Shown here: positions 26,380 to 39,024 of the stretch, piece by piece
Position numbering within the stretch: the stretch's first letter is position 1
Layout of the letters: each line of letters begins with the position of its first letter
Origin: Holacanthus passer
Taxonomy: Eukaryota; Chordata; Actinopteri; Pomacanthidae
Assembly: GCA_025331565.1 (NCBI GenBank)
Contig: JAFREQ010000003.1
Location: 8,053,001-8,117,000, forward strand
Direction: 5' to 3'
DNA length: 64,000 nucleotides
Made by a program: the position numbers and the translations under genes
Notes under the pieces: generated by a model
Databases searched by the model: none
Told to the model about the DNA's origin: nothing
Seen by the model: only the letters and a program-made list of their open reading frames with translations

Positions 26380-26580
26380 CCAGCTCAGGCAGAGGCTTTC
26401 CAGTAGACTTGGGTGAATAATTCAGAAGCCTCATATGCCATTCACTGGGGCGAATTGCATATCCAGCGCCCCATTCAAGTCTGCCGCTGCCCTCGTAATA
26501 GACTACTGATTGGCCCATTGGAATGATATATTCTAATTCCATTAAGGCATAGATGACTTTATAATGGACTGCACTCACAC
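26380..26580. promoter_or_regulatory. possible conserved non-coding element with paired CCAAT boxes
   Basis: A repeat-free block with two inverted CCAAT boxes (ATTGG at 26509 and 26517) 8 bp apart, next to AATGATATATTCTAATTCCA and TTTATAATGG. The pairing suggests NF-Y-type binding or an enhancer. Conservation is not tested. Confidence 0.25.
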
Positions 26581-29173
26581 AGAGATACATTTTTTTCCAA
26601 GATAATGCATATGCACCTTGTCAAGGCTATAAACAGAGTACATTCAAAGATGGAGGTGATTTTTCAGACTGTCTATATTCCTTTGGTGCCACTGGCTGAA
26701 ATTTTAATCATATTGAAGGACGCACAAGCAGATATACAGTGTGCGCGCACACACACACAGTCATCGCACAGTGGGTTGAACAGATGTTGTGCTGAGCGAC
26801 ACGGTTTGACCAGGACAACCTGTTCCCCGTGTTCCACCAAATCTCTCCGAAATATAAATATGTCCCAGTTTTCACAGTGAGTCACACAAATGCCCCCGTT
26901 TCCTGACAAATCTCACAGGCTATTTGTTACCTTTCAGAGCATGTAAAAGTGTTTCCCAGGCCTTCTTACACAGACACTGCTGAGGGGATGATAATTGAAG
27001 TGGATGCTCCCCTGTGGAGAAGTCATTATGATTGGTTCTGGCCTGAAGAGGGGTGGGAGGCCCCTTTTTCTGCTCATCTCACACTCATAAGACAGAGGAA
27101 GATAGCATACACAGAAGCACACAGTGAGAAATGAAATGCATAACGCTGTCAGGGTGGTATTGTTTAGCTGCATAACTGTTTATCTGTGTTTTCTGTGTAC
27201 TGGTGCTGTAACCCAGCACTTTGCAATTTGTGGAGTCTTGAAACATAAACATTCAACCCCCTCCATCGCTGGCTAGGATGGGGAGAGAGTCCAGCTAGAG
27301 GGCATTTCCATAAACACACCCACCCACACACAAGCACACACACACACATGCACGCGCACACACAAACACAGTCGGGAGCGGGACCATAGGGATGAGTCAG
27401 ACAGCCGTGGGCAGAGACTGGCTGGGTTATCAGGGTAAATTAATGCGTTACAATGCCAGAGTTCTACAATTGACAACCATTGCTTCTTATTATTACAACG
27501 TGGAACAAAGACTAAACATGCACACACACACAAACACGCAATAGAAATAAAACCCAAACAATCCAGACGGTTTGTTTGCGCCTCCCTCATTAGCATCTCT
27601 CATAGCCAGGTAGTGGTCGTCTCTCTTTCTCTTCTTTCTCTTCTTTGTCACTCTCTCTTTTGTTGTCTACAGATGATTTTTTTGGAAATGTTGAGCTGTT
27701 AGTTTAGTTTGAGGGTAGCTGGTGTGAACTGATCTAGGACAGTGAGGCATGTCAGAATCTCCCAGCTTTTTGCCTGATTTTTATGCATTATTATGTATGC
27801 AGGTTTGTATTTCACATATTTTTTTATTACCGAGTGCAAATCCCATTTGCCTTCATTTTTGTGTAGTTGTTGACTGAAATGGGTCATTGTGCATCTAGCC
27901 TGAGGCATCCAGAATAGTAACATGTCATGTTTTTTGTTTTTTTTTCCTTCTGTCAAGACGAGGGCTTATTACCTCACTGGATTTGAGGCAGTTGAATTTA
28001 AAAATCTCTAAAGGAAAAAAAAATCAGAGTTGCAGAGGAGAACAAGCACAAAGCATACTTAAACTGTTCAATTAGGAGAGTGTATTGTCATCTCCCTGTC
28101 AAGGTGTCATGCAAGATCCCTATGAAAGCAGCGTGGTTTTGTCTCCTGAATCAGCAGTGGCAGTTAATCTCTGTCATCTCCATCTGAATTAACATCAAAC
28201 ACGCGCATCACGCAGAGTAAAAGTGCACAGAGAAATGAATCGTGTCCTTTGGTTCCAGTAATGTCATCTTGCAAGACCTGAATGTCTACTCAATAAAGTT
28301 TATAAATAGCCCTCTGATAGTTCTCATGTAGGCCACAGTCACTCACGCTCTGATGTGGGCCAGAGTGTTGAATAAATAATGCTTGCTGGGGATTACCACT
28401 GCAGATGATTTTCTCCTGTATGCTTGCTGTGCGGCTTTAGCACAATGTGTGTTTATTTTGTGTGTGTATGTGTGTGTTTATGTAAGTATGACAGATACAG
28501 TATCATGTCACTAAAGCCATTGGGGTCCTCACTTCAAGAAATGATATGGGGGATGGAAAAAGGCTTGTTTGGTTGCTCATTTTAACCAGTGGATTTTAAT
28601 CTGATTATATACCCTATGACCCAACATCAAATCACCTCATAACTGTGATAACCAAGCTAAATCTTTCTGGTAATAATCCCGTGCTGCTGGCTTACAACAG
28701 CTACCTAGCCCGTACAAGATGCTTGCTGCTGTATGTGTGAACCTGCTGTACATGCATGCGTGCATATGTGCATACTGAACATCTGTGTATGGCTGCATGT
28801 GTGTGTTGATCCACTTAAGTTAATCAGCTGACAGTTCACTATTGATGTGCAGAGGCAAACAGAGCTCAGCAGTGAGTGATGATGAGAATATGACAGTAAG
28901 TCACTAGCTGCAGCTGTAACTCATGAGTCCAATAGCTTTAATGGACATGTAAAGACCACCGTGGTGGATACAGAGGACTGACTCAGCTTCTCTGTGGCTG
29001 CAGCCATCATGATAAAAGATCTCTGCAAGGGCGGGAGCCTCGCAGCTTTGTGGAAAGAAATTCAGGCCAATTTCCACACTTTTTTGCATGCAGACGATGA
29101 ACCAAGTGATAGGATGATCAATATCTGCTTGCAAGAGCATTGGGCGTGCTTGACTGCAAGGGTGCATGTATTA

Positions 29174-29200
29174 TGTGTGTGTGTGTGTGTGTGTGTGTGT
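29174..29200 (+). repeat. (TG)13 microsatellite
   Basis: A TG run, the first of two within 210 bp upstream of the exon 1c promoter region. Confidence 0.97.
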
Positions 29201-29337
29201 ATTCCCCTTTTGTGTCCTAGTCCAGACAGTGCAGGGAGAGAAAGCTGGATGTGGGATTTCAAAGATAATCTCCCTACCAGATGGCAAAACATCCCATATT
29301 CCTTTTGAGGTTCCCCACGTGATCCCCTGTAAGGGCT

Positions 29338-29339
<2 letters not shown>

Positions 29340-29375
<36 letters not shown>

Positions 29376-29378
29376 GTG
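29340..29378 (+). repeat. (GT)19 microsatellite upstream of exon 1c
   Basis: A GT run with one CG interruption near 29371, about 520 bp before the exon 1c ATG. Long GT tracts can adopt Z-DNA, which is notable beside a candidate promoter. Confidence 0.95.
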
Positions 29379-29418
29379 AGGATGGTGGGGGTATATATGC
29401 TCACACACAATTATTGGA

Positions 29419-29461
29419 TCACGTGACATGAGTGCGTATGCTAATAACAGCCGTAACGTCA
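29419..29461. promoter_or_regulatory. E-box and CRE-like sites upstream of exon 1c
   Basis: TCACGTGA at 29419-29426 is a palindromic E-box of the USF/TFE type, and TAACGTCA at 29454-29461 differs from a full cAMP response element by one base. They stand 28 bp apart, about 440 bp upstream of the exon 1c ATG and just after the long TG repeat at 29340. This is consistent with a promoter region. Activity is inferred. Confidence 0.35.
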
Positions 29462-29660
29462 CATTAATCCAGTGACCTGGTTAAGCCCCCAACTGAAGGA
29501 AGTGAGTGTGGGAGGCAGGGAGGGGGAGCTGCCAGAGCTGGAGAAGAGAGAGGAGAAGAGAGAGGAGAGACAAAGCGCACTCCCTCTCCCTCTCACACAC
29601 ACTCTCACACACTCATTCACCTCACGAGCAGTAGAGTGGAGCATAGCTGAGAGGAGCAGA

Positions 29661-29711
29661 ATGGGAAGTGTTTTAACCCAGGAAGAAATAGAGGCAGAGA
29701 GAGGCACATAG
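29661..29711 (+). other. upstream ORF in presumed leader of exon 1c
   Basis: A 16-codon ORF, MGSVLTQEEIEAERGT and stop, has A at -3 and G at +4, so ribosomes would be expected to use it if the transcript starts upstream of 29661. It is out of frame with the exon 1c ATG at 29900 and closes 188 bp before it, a layout compatible with reinitiation. It might reduce translation of the exon 1c isoform. Its relevance depends on the unknown transcription start. Confidence 0.35.
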
Positions 29712-29899
29712 GACCAGTGTGGGGCTGCTGTACCCACACTCACACACACAAACTCTAACATCATACACTTCTTTACACAAGCACGCGCAAGCTCGCGTGA
29801 ACCCCGGCTGCCAGGCTGGACGGGACGGCAAGGACGCCTACCTCACACACTCGCACACATGCTCACACACCCACGGAGACACAGACTCTGGAGCGTACC

Positions 29900-29992
29900 A
29901 TGGTGGTCCAGGGAGCGGTGACGCCCGGGAGAACCCGCCGGCTGATGCTTAAGCTGCCGGTGGGGACTCTACGGAGGAACAGCGGAGAGAGG
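29900..29992 (+). CDS. frmd4a: candidate alternative first coding exon 1c of frmd4a
   Basis: ATG in an optimal context (ACCATGG) starts 31 codons, opening MVVQGAVTPGRTRRL and closing TLRRNSGER, and stops at the donor GTAAGA in phase 0. Fusion to the 53928 exon would read ...NSGER-MTEGRR. The peptide is basic (seven Arg, one Lys) and could contribute membrane- or partner-binding charge before the FERM domain. CpG dinucleotides are frequent from about 29780 to 29990 (GCACGCGCAAGCTCGCGTGA, GTGACGCCCGGGAGAACCCG), unlike the surrounding intron, which supports promoter-proximal sequence. A short upstream ORF at 29661-29711 lies in the presumed leader. Coding status and the splice to 53928 are inferred from phase, start context and composition. 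Confidence 0.65.
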
Positions 29993-32900
29993 GTAAGACG
30001 TGTGCTTCCCTCAGTTCCTCTTTCTCACTTTCTCCCTTCTTCTGTGACTTTGTCTCTCCCCCTGTCTCTTTGTGGCCATGTCTTGCCCTGCCGTTGTATG
30101 TAAGTGGGATTTAAAAGGTTCTTGGCTAATCCAGGGGACAGTATTAGATTTTAGTCGGTGGAAGGCAAGTCAAGAGCAAAGCTTTTAATCTCTCCCGTGG
30201 ACAATACTTCTCTGTGTTTCTCTTCCTGTCAGTCTGAGTCTGTCAATCTTTCCAGCGCTCAGTCTGTCTCTGTCACTGTTAATGTATTCCACTGCGGTCC
30301 TCGGTTTTCAAGGTTACAGGAAAGTCTCACTGTGGGAGAGCTGTCTTTGAGTGCAGCTTGTTTGCCTGTCACTGTCAACGCAATTGAACTGACTTGAGAC
30401 ATGAGTTAATTTCCTTTTATCAAGCGAAGCCACATGTAGCCTCACTTTCAGTGTGATTTAAAGTGCTGGATTCTGTCCTGCAAGGGACTTTTTTTTTACA
30501 CAGAAGAAATCAAGTCTGCCAGCCATCAAAAGCTCTGGTGTTTATGTGTTTGTGTAAATCTAGTGGGTGTGGGCTGAAGGCAGAAGATAATAGTTTCCAG
30601 CTAAGCTTAGACATGGAATGTGCCTTGCAAAGTTAACCTTAATGTCAGCTTTAAGGACAGGCTGTAACCTGCCAGGTGATTCACGTCTTTTGCTCTTCCG
30701 AAAAGTTGTTTACACCACGAGGAAACTGCGTGTAACGAAAGTAGCACACAAGTTTGCAGCTGTGAGTGTGTTTGCAACTCCCCATTCTATTCATTCTGTG
30801 ATGCGTGTCAGGACTCTTTCATGTTGTAAATACACTGGTATTAAGTGAATCAGATTTAAGTGGAACAGTTGTGTGCAGGTGATGAGCGCGCCGGGCTCAC
30901 GGCTCATCCAAACTGCTTTCCCAAAATCATGAGGTGCTTATGGGATCATACCGAATTGAATTCCAGCTCCCTTTTGAAAGTCTCAGTCTTCCCACTTGAT
31001 GTAACATGACTTTAGTTTCATTAACACGCCTCTTTGAGCGAATGTGACTTCTAAATGCCATGAGCTCTTCTGAGAACTGCTGGTCTCTTTGTAGTTCTCT
31101 CTTTGATTGAACGTGTACACAGAGGATACAGTTATACACACAAGTACACACATACTGTACCCATGCTATCGTAAATTACACAGTGTGGCTTCTGCATATT
31201 GGATGAAAACTGCTTTCACTTTAATAAGCCAAGACATACATGTTCTCTCCCTGCTTCACTACAAAAGTAACTGCTGTGACCTTCGCATCTCCTTACACAG
31301 AAACACACAAATGAACACAAATCGGTTCTGTCAACAAAGATTGCTTTTATAGTAAGGATGCACTGAGGTACGCAACTTGAGCGATTTATAGAATTTGTTC
31401 TGATGCTTTCAGGTCTCACTCTGCAAAGACTTCAGGTTGTCTGTCATATATTCCTTTAAAATGATTAACTGTAATCTAACTGAATCTGGCTGGCTGTCAT
31501 AATACTGCTTGATTGGAGGAAATGGAATATTCACTGTCCTTTTGAGAGAAGTAATTGCTACTGGTTGATTGGCTGGTGCCTGCACACACTCACGCACAGT
31601 CATTCAAATCACCTTAATTAATGGAGAAAAGCAGATTTTCTCACACAGGAACGGAGGGAGGTCTGTCTCTCTCTTCCCTGATTGCATTCCCTTTCTCTGC
31701 CTCCCATTCTTCTCACAGCCAGCTGTGTGCAGACAGACTGGAGGGGGATTACTTGTTGTGATTTACATACATTCACTCACATTATTGTACTGGAAAATGA
31801 CTGGAAAGATGGATGGGCATCAGTTCGCTGTATAAGGTTCTGAATGTGTCTAATAATTCAAAATCATTTTCTATCAAATCACACAGGCAGAGTAAAGAGT
31901 TAAAGACATTTAAAAAGAGAATTTAAGTCATACTGTTGAACTGATTCCTGTCCTCAGCGATGGCAGGTGAACAAATCTCTGTGATCTACCGGTTTTTACC
32001 CCTGAGGCTCTATAAAGGTTGACTGTCTGTTGGGTTATGACTTAACCTTCCCTTACTGAGCTACTGGAATACTTTCACTTCTATACACAGCTGCAGCTTT
32101 GTCCTGCTCTGACTTGTCATGTTAGATAACTCATTGTGCTATCATCCAATCTCTGCCATTATGCAACTGTGTGAGCTGCATAACAGCATAAGGAAAAAAT
32201 ATTGACAAAATGTGTATCTATAAGCAGCTGACTGAGCAGAGTGGAATGCCATCGTGGAAATGTTTATTGCTGCAAGCTCAGATCCAGTTAAAAGGGGTTT
32301 TGCACACTTAGCCTAGTTTTTCATATCCTTCAGCAATTTTTTGCAATTGAACATGCAGAGGTTAGTGGGTGTGCCTCACCGCTGACTAAACCTGAAAGCA
32401 TTCGTTGACTTGTTTGAAAGATATTCCAAAAAAATGGATCCATTTCACCATCCAGATTGCAGGGAGAAAAAGGCAGACCATGTTCTCATCTGTGCCTGTC
32501 ACTTATCTAATGCAGATGAATCGTCTCATGTCTATGTCAGTGGTTTCTGATGGATGTGGGTTTCTGTCACAGTTAATTGAGTAATATCTACAGGGAGAAC
32601 ATAACCATCCTTGTTCATAGTCAACATCTATGAGACATCTGAACACAACATGCCTCATTAACCGTGGAACAATAGAAGAGGAGACAAACTTGATTACCCC
32701 CCCTTTTCTCTATGAATCACTTTCTTTTATGTACCTCATTTTCTCCTTCCCCTCCTCGTTATCGTGACTCAAAAGTCCTGTGTTCATATCTGGACTTGTC
32801 ATGCTTCTCATTCCCCCTTTGTCTGGCTTGTACACACCTTTCATTACAACATTACAACAGTTTTGAGAAAGTAAAAGTGGCAGCACATGAAAGAAGTGTA

Positions 32901-34402
32901 TCGGCATGGACAAAATGGGATAGAAGGGCTTACAGATAGCCGTTGCAAAACACAAGGTGTTTACAGTATAATGTGATGATGATAAATTGCACAGTTGGTG
33001 TTGACAGTCTAAAACAGCTTCTTTTAGGGGATGTGAACGGTCTGAATTGGGATTATCCCCCGTCTTTGTTATCCTGCTACCATGTTAAGCTTCTCAGCAC
33101 TTTTCTGTGAAATTAAGAACAAAAACAACAAACAAACAAAGGGAAGAGAGGGTGCGAGAAAGAGCGAGATGTGTGTGTGTGTGTTAGTGTGTGTGTCTAT
33201 GTGTGTGTGGGGGGGTTCAAGACAGACGAAAAACATTTCAGATTTCAGGAGATTGAATCGCTCTCCAAGGAAACATGTTGTTGTCAGGGGCACCACGGGG
33301 GAGCGAGGGTTTAAAGGTGGGAGGGGTGGATCACTGTCGGAGAAGGAGGAGAAGTTCACACAGGCACACACACATATAGAGACTTCGACACATACACATG
33401 TTGGAAACACGCATTCATGAGCGGAATAGGAATGCAAACAGACAATAGGATGACTGTAATGTACCACTAAAGGCCTGAGAGCTAGAAGGAGGCCATGTGG
33501 TGAGGGGAATACTAATCGATCCTCGTTACCTTTAAACATCTCGTCTGCACCAATCACAGAGAAGGTCAGCACTGGACTCAGGCGTCCTGTGGGTCAGGTT
33601 GATACTCATGCCTCTTTCTCATCAGGCTCATCTAATTGTCTCGACATTAGAGTCAGGATTCATTTGAGCAACTGCAAAGTTGACGTGGAAACTAAAGAAA
33701 CAGGATTCAAAATAAATGTCTATTTAATTAATCTCTTGGTTTGCAAATATCAGTTTTGAGTTCCTTGGTCCAATAGCTCTGCTCTGCCTCGCTACAGTAT
33801 CGATTCCCAGGGATCTCAACCTGCGCTTCCCCCGGAGACTGTAGGTGAGGGAGACATGGTCAGTCAGTCCAATTAAAGAGACAAAGAAAAGGGGAAAGAG
33901 GGGAAGAGAGAAAGAAAGAAAGACAGAGGTGGGAATAACTGGAGCTAAAGGCTCCTGAAGGCCCCTCTTGTACCACACCCTGTTCGGCATGAAAGGGGAC
34001 CCCCCTTTTCTCCCCAAGGCAGCTCAGAAGGAAGAATGTTTTTGAGCAAAGGGAGGAAAAGGGGGGGTGCACAGGGGAGACTCCCACCCTCCTCTCCACC
34101 CTGTCTCTTTCATCACTCTCTGCTATGATTTTTTTTTTCTGTCTTTTATTCCCCGTCCAAAATCAACCCGCAGACCTATAGACACACGGCACAGCTGCGC
34201 ACGAGTTCAAAGTAAATCTGAACAGAGCGCGATCAAACAATGAAGAGATGATCGCCCATTGACTGTGAGTGAAGGCTGAAGGCAGTGAGCTGCTGATAAT
34301 GTGTTTTCTCTATGGAGACAGTTTGCTAGCAGGGTAGCTATGGTGAGAGTGGACTCCTCTGTCCTCTGCCAAAACATCCCCAGTGGATGGATGGATATAT
34401 GT

Positions 34403-34403
<1 letters not shown>

Positions 34404-34449
<46 letters not shown>
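34404..34449 (+). repeat. (GT)23 microsatellite
   Basis: A perfect GT run preceded by three GGAT units. Confidence 0.97.
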
Positions 34450-34451
<2 letters not shown>

Positions 34452-34929
34452 TGTTCTCATCCTCTGCCACCTTCATGCAGAGCTCAGAATGATTTCTTCA
34501 TTATCTCTGCTTCTCTGTTCTCAGAAATGACTGCATGGAATCCTTTTTTTAAGAGAGACAGAGCAGAGAAAAAGAAATAAGACGAGTGTGGGATGATGGG
34601 AAAGAGTCTGATAAATTCCATCTCCCCCAAAACAGGATGTGGAGACCCCGAGATGTTCCTTAAATATCCCGGCACAATCTGTGCCCTTTGTTAGGCAGAG
34701 ATAACACGACTCAATGAGAACGGAGGCGCAGTCTGTGACTCACTCATATGAAGGGGTTTATTCATAGTTTGTGTGTGTGTGTTGTATGAGTTTGTGTGCG
34801 AATCCTGTTGTGGCAGAATAAGAGGAATAGAAAGAAGAGCTGGGGAGAGGAAGAAAGAATATGTGTTATAAAATTTAAAGACTTTCTTGAAAATGTTGGA
34901 GCTAGTAGGAGTGTGTGTGTGTTTGTGTT

Positions 34930-35150
34930 GGGGGGGCTTTTGTTACCTACTGGGGATCTTTTCCGGTATAAACACCCACCTTGTCGGAACCATTAGTCCT
35001 CATGGGGACCAAAGCTTGGTTGTAAGGCAGCAAAACATAATTTCTGAGGTCTTGGTTAAAGTTACGGGTATTTTTTTTAATTGTGAAATGCAGTTAGGTT
35101 AATGTTAGGATTGTCCATAAGTCAGTGCAACGTCATAATAAGGATAGCTG
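34930..35150 (+). repeat. second diverged copy of microsatellite-linked repeat
   Basis: CTACTGGGGATC, CCTCATGGGGACCAAAGCTT, GGTCTTGGTTAAAGTTACGG and CAGTTAGGTTAATGTTAGGA follow the same order of motifs as the element at 14560, in the same orientation. It is more decayed and is flanked on the left by a short TG run near 34909. Confidence 0.45.
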
Positions 35151-38075
35151 TGCAAACTTGTGTCTGTGGGTGTGTATGAGTGACAAAGAGAGACCGAGCG
35201 GGAAAGGTTTAGAAAGAGAGAGAGTGAGAGAGGTGCAGTCTCTTGTTTTCCCATTGGGTGTACTGCAGTAACATAGTAATCCTCATTAATATTTATCTGC
35301 CAGGCAAAGTGGAGAGAATGATTAGCTTGAGAGTGTGCGTGTGTGTGTGAGCGTGTGTGTGTGCAGTGTGCATGTTTTCTTGAGTGAACAACCCTTTGTG
35401 CGCGTGTGTGTACAGCATATTACGGTATATAACTCATGAACTAGGTCAACTTCTATACTTAAGAGACTAACAAGTCCCGATACTTCAAAGGTTTTGTGTC
35501 ATCATGGGGGTCTCTCTTTGCACGCGTGCACAGTAAACAGTACTTTCATTTTAATTATTCCAAGCACACATATGAACAGGGAATCCAAAGCTCATGGCAT
35601 GCACATGCATTCGCACACACACATAGACATAAAGGAGCTCCCTGCTTTCATCCCTCTCTTGAGCCACATTACGTTATGTTATTGATTTTCCTGCTCGCAC
35701 CTCTAATACGATCACATTAAACTAGACTGATCGGAATTGAATTTCACACTGAGTCTATACACGTATGTCACTTGTAATCTCTGTCATAGTGACAGTGGTA
35801 TGGTGTGCGTGGGGGGGGGGGTTGAAAATGAACCTATGAGAAAATTAAGCCTGCAAAAGCCAGGTTTATTGGGCTTAGATATTATATTAAAAGAAGAGAA
35901 GAAGCTTTCTGTGTGTCATATGGACTTTTTACTCTCTTGTGCACAACTGTTTTTGTGAATTTATGTGCCACAGTGCCTCAGCTGAGAATGTTCTTGTGAA
36001 TTCATGGTGTCTGTGACCCATTTCCCTCCACTGCTCTCCCTCTCTCTATCTCTCTCTCTCTCTGACTTGCCTGCACTCTAGTATAACACGCCTGAGTGGA
36101 GATCAGAGAGCAGGCAGAAAATTGAGAGATTCAGAGAGAGATATGAGGGAGAGATGAAAGAGGGAGAGAGAGGGAGATGGAGATTGGGGAAAGTAAGAGG
36201 ATGGAAGAGAATGCTGTATCCTGTCTGTGTCAGGACCGGGACACCCTCATGACTGAGTGGGTAGTGCATACAGGATTGAGGTTCATCATCCATGAGTAGG
36301 TGAATGTTTGTGAGAAAGAATGTAATAACAACCATTTTCTCCCTGTCATTCATGTCCATCACAAGACTGATTATAAAATCCCAAATAGTGTCGTCTTCTC
36401 TCTGTCTTGTTACTATGGTAATACCCGGCCAGCTGACACTCGTGCAGATTGTTTACATCACAGGGCCTGTATGACCTTTCCCAGGAATCAGCGGGACATT
36501 GCACACACATGGAATCATGGGAACAGTGCGCTGTCATACCTAACCTTCCGCCTCCCTCCCTACCACAACAAATATTTACACCCCTCATAAATTACAGTGG
36601 CTGAGAGGTGAAGCTTTCGTGTGTAGCTCTAGCCAAACCCTAATTCATTTTGGAAAATTCACACTACAGGAATGCCAAACATTCCTCATGCGCTTCTCAA
36701 GACACCACTGAGAGGGCAACATGAGGCCCTGAGATAGAGGGATGGGAAACTGGTTCTGTGGAACGAGGGATGGTGGAGCATGTGCTTAGTGAAACTAAGT
36801 ACATTTTAAGAGATGCAGGTTTTTTGCATTATTGGGGATTAGGATGGTTTTGTGCAATGAACCTCCTGCAAACCGTTCAGTTAGCCATCTGTGCAAAATA
36901 GAATAGATAGAATAAATAGTGAAAGTCACACACACAGTGAGAGAGAAAAAAATAGAAAGTGTTCCCACTCCCACAGCATCAGTAACAACACAAGTAGTAT
37001 TTTACCATTGTGGACATTTAAACACATTTTTAAAAAAAACAATTTTAATATCCACTTTTTACAGTATACTATAGTTGATTAATGACATGGCAATAACTTA
37101 TGTTCATGTTGACATACAGTAATAAACAAATGGCATGAGCATCATACAACCATTTGTATGCACACACATATACACAAACACCAACTCAGCAGTACAGGAG
37201 TGTACCCTTGCATCGATAAACCCCTCCATGAATTAGAGTGGGCTAAAAAAGGCCATTTAATCCACCCACAGTCAGATTGGGTTTGCTAGGAAGGCAGAGA
37301 ATTACCGTACAGTACAGACTTATTGAATTCTCTATTGATCAAGGCTTTCTGAGAAAAGTGGAAGGAGAGTGGGGGAAAAAAGGAATCAGTTTGGCTGTAA
37401 AGACATTTCAGCTTTTTTTCTTCTTAAATGTTTATGCTGACCCTTGGTGACCCACACAATCAGGAACAGTCTGCTGCGGCTGGAAAAAGTATGTGTCTGT
37501 GTATGTCAGAATTATTTTAACATCCATATCACACATAAGACAAAGAACATTGATCATTTGGGCTGTATTGTTTTAGCAGTGCTGTTAAGCCCCTGAGTTT
37601 ATTACAGACTGGCATGGATATACACACACAGACTGTAGGCTTGGCACAGGTTGTATGTGGGGGTTGTATTGCCTCCATGTGGCCATTGTTGCAAATGGGT
37701 GTATGTAAGCAAATGTAAGACAAGCTTCACTGTGGATTTCTATCTCAAATAAGCAATTGCATTTGATGTAGTCAATCATATTTACATGCTTCGCCCATGC
37801 TGTGCAAGGATAATGTGTCGAGTTGGTAGAGAGTAACAGACGGGTCGGATATTCTTGAATTTTTGGACGATTTAGGTCAGGTCAGGATACTCCAGCCTGG
37901 GAAAACTAGCTCAGAGGAAAAAAATGTCTCCTTTTTTAAAAACGTTCTGGCTAAAATCCCAGTGCCGTTAGAAAGTAGCATACTCGTGACTTCGGAGACC
38001 AAATATCAGTGTTTTTCAGTTCAGGGGCTGTAATTAAATCTGGTTGTGAAAAGTATGTATGTGCATGTGTGTGCT

Positions 38076-38080
<5 letters not shown>

Positions 38081-38110
<30 letters not shown>
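38081..38110 (+). repeat. (GT)15 microsatellite
   Basis: A perfect GT run about 780 bp upstream of the exon 1d candidate. Confidence 0.97.
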
Positions 38111-38111
<1 letters not shown>

Positions 38112-38856
38112 TTCTTCATAGATTTAGAAAGACAAGCATACAGATAGTGTCCAATCTGTCCAGGTGTGTGAGAAGCCTGTAAGCACATCCTTCACTCCTT
38201 GAAAAGTGAGAAAGGGGGGGAGAGAGAGAGTGCTGTCATCTGTTCTCCTCTCTGGCACTGGACTGGTTGCTCTCCATGTGAGCTGCAGTATGAGAGTGCA
38301 TATCGCTTTAAAAACAACTACCAGTCGGGGAGACTCAGAGACCGGCTGCATTTCCTTAGTGGGAATGTTTGTGTTTGTGACGCTTAGACCAACGGACAGA
38401 GGGTGCACTGCTTCAGTGAGAAGAAATGAGAGAGGAAGGGAGGAGGAAGAAGAGAGACAGAGTCAGCAGAGACCACTAGCTGTGTGGGACTGGGACAGAA
38501 GGACTAGCATAGTTTGACCTTGAGGAAGCGTCAGACTGCTGAATCCCAGAGAGACTGAGAGGACAGAGGCAGGAGAGGAGACAGCCACAGGGGTTATCCT
38601 GTCTCTCTGTGGCTTACCTCTAGAGATGACCCAATTATCATCTACTGGAGCTAAGTGGTATCAAGAGGACAATAAAGGCTAATTCCTCCTCATTACCTGG
38701 GCCTCTGTGGATTTTACCTGCAATGGTTCACCTGTGCAAATAAAGGTTTGTTAATGTGATACCTGTGGATATCCCACTGATATCAACTCATACTGCTATA
38801 TTGTGCATGCCTCTGGAGGTGTGTCTCATCACAGAGAGCTTATAGTCAGTGAAGTA

Positions 38857-39024
38857 ATGGAGGCAGTCTTGTTAGGTCTGGATGAGGCCGTCTGTACTCG
38901 GCAGGGTCTGCTGTGGACTCTCACCTCAACGGCCCTCCGGCGCCTTCGTGTGCATGCCAGGAACCTTCCTGCACCCCTGCATCTATTACACACACACAGG
39001 TGTGTTTCTAGGCCACTTTACCAG
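38857..39024 (+). CDS. frmd4a: candidate alternative first coding exon 1d of frmd4a
   Basis: ATG with G at -3 and G at +4 opens 56 codons, starting MEAVLLGLDEAVCTRQGLLW and ending HRCVSRPLYQ, directly at the donor CAG|GTAGGC in phase 0. The frame is open upstream to a TAA at 38752 without another ATG, so 38857 is the first possible start. The middle is rich in Leu and Arg (LRRLRVHARNLPAPLHLL) and CpG is locally raised (CAACGGCCCTCCGGCGCCTTCG), which is unusual for this intron. I do not recognise the peptide. It could be a longer N-terminus of an frmd4a isoform, an unrelated lineage-specific exon, or chance. Confidence 0.4.

Larger units (their letters stand above)
22077..29400 (+). other. intron-like sequence between candidate exons 1b and 1c
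   Basis: No coding exon is recognised. It contains a truncated fish retroelement at 25621 and a possible conserved block at 26380. AT-rich, repeat-poor stretches near 23.3-23.4 and 28.2-28.3 kb could also be conserved. Confidence 0.6.
29993..38856 (+). other. intron-like sequence between candidate exons 1c and 1d
   Basis: No coding exon is recognised. It contains a microsatellite-linked repeat at 34930, an X-box-like GTTACTATGGTAAT at 36409 (12 of 14 matches) and purine-rich tracts. GA-rich sequence at 38400-38600 might belong to the leader of candidate exon 1d. Confidence 0.6.

Noticed and set aside
33069..33572. 167-codon minus-strand ORF
   Set aside because: Its translation is dominated by His/Thr/Cys/Val runs from CA/TG-rich sequence and pyrimidine tracts. 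No domain or splice structure supports it.
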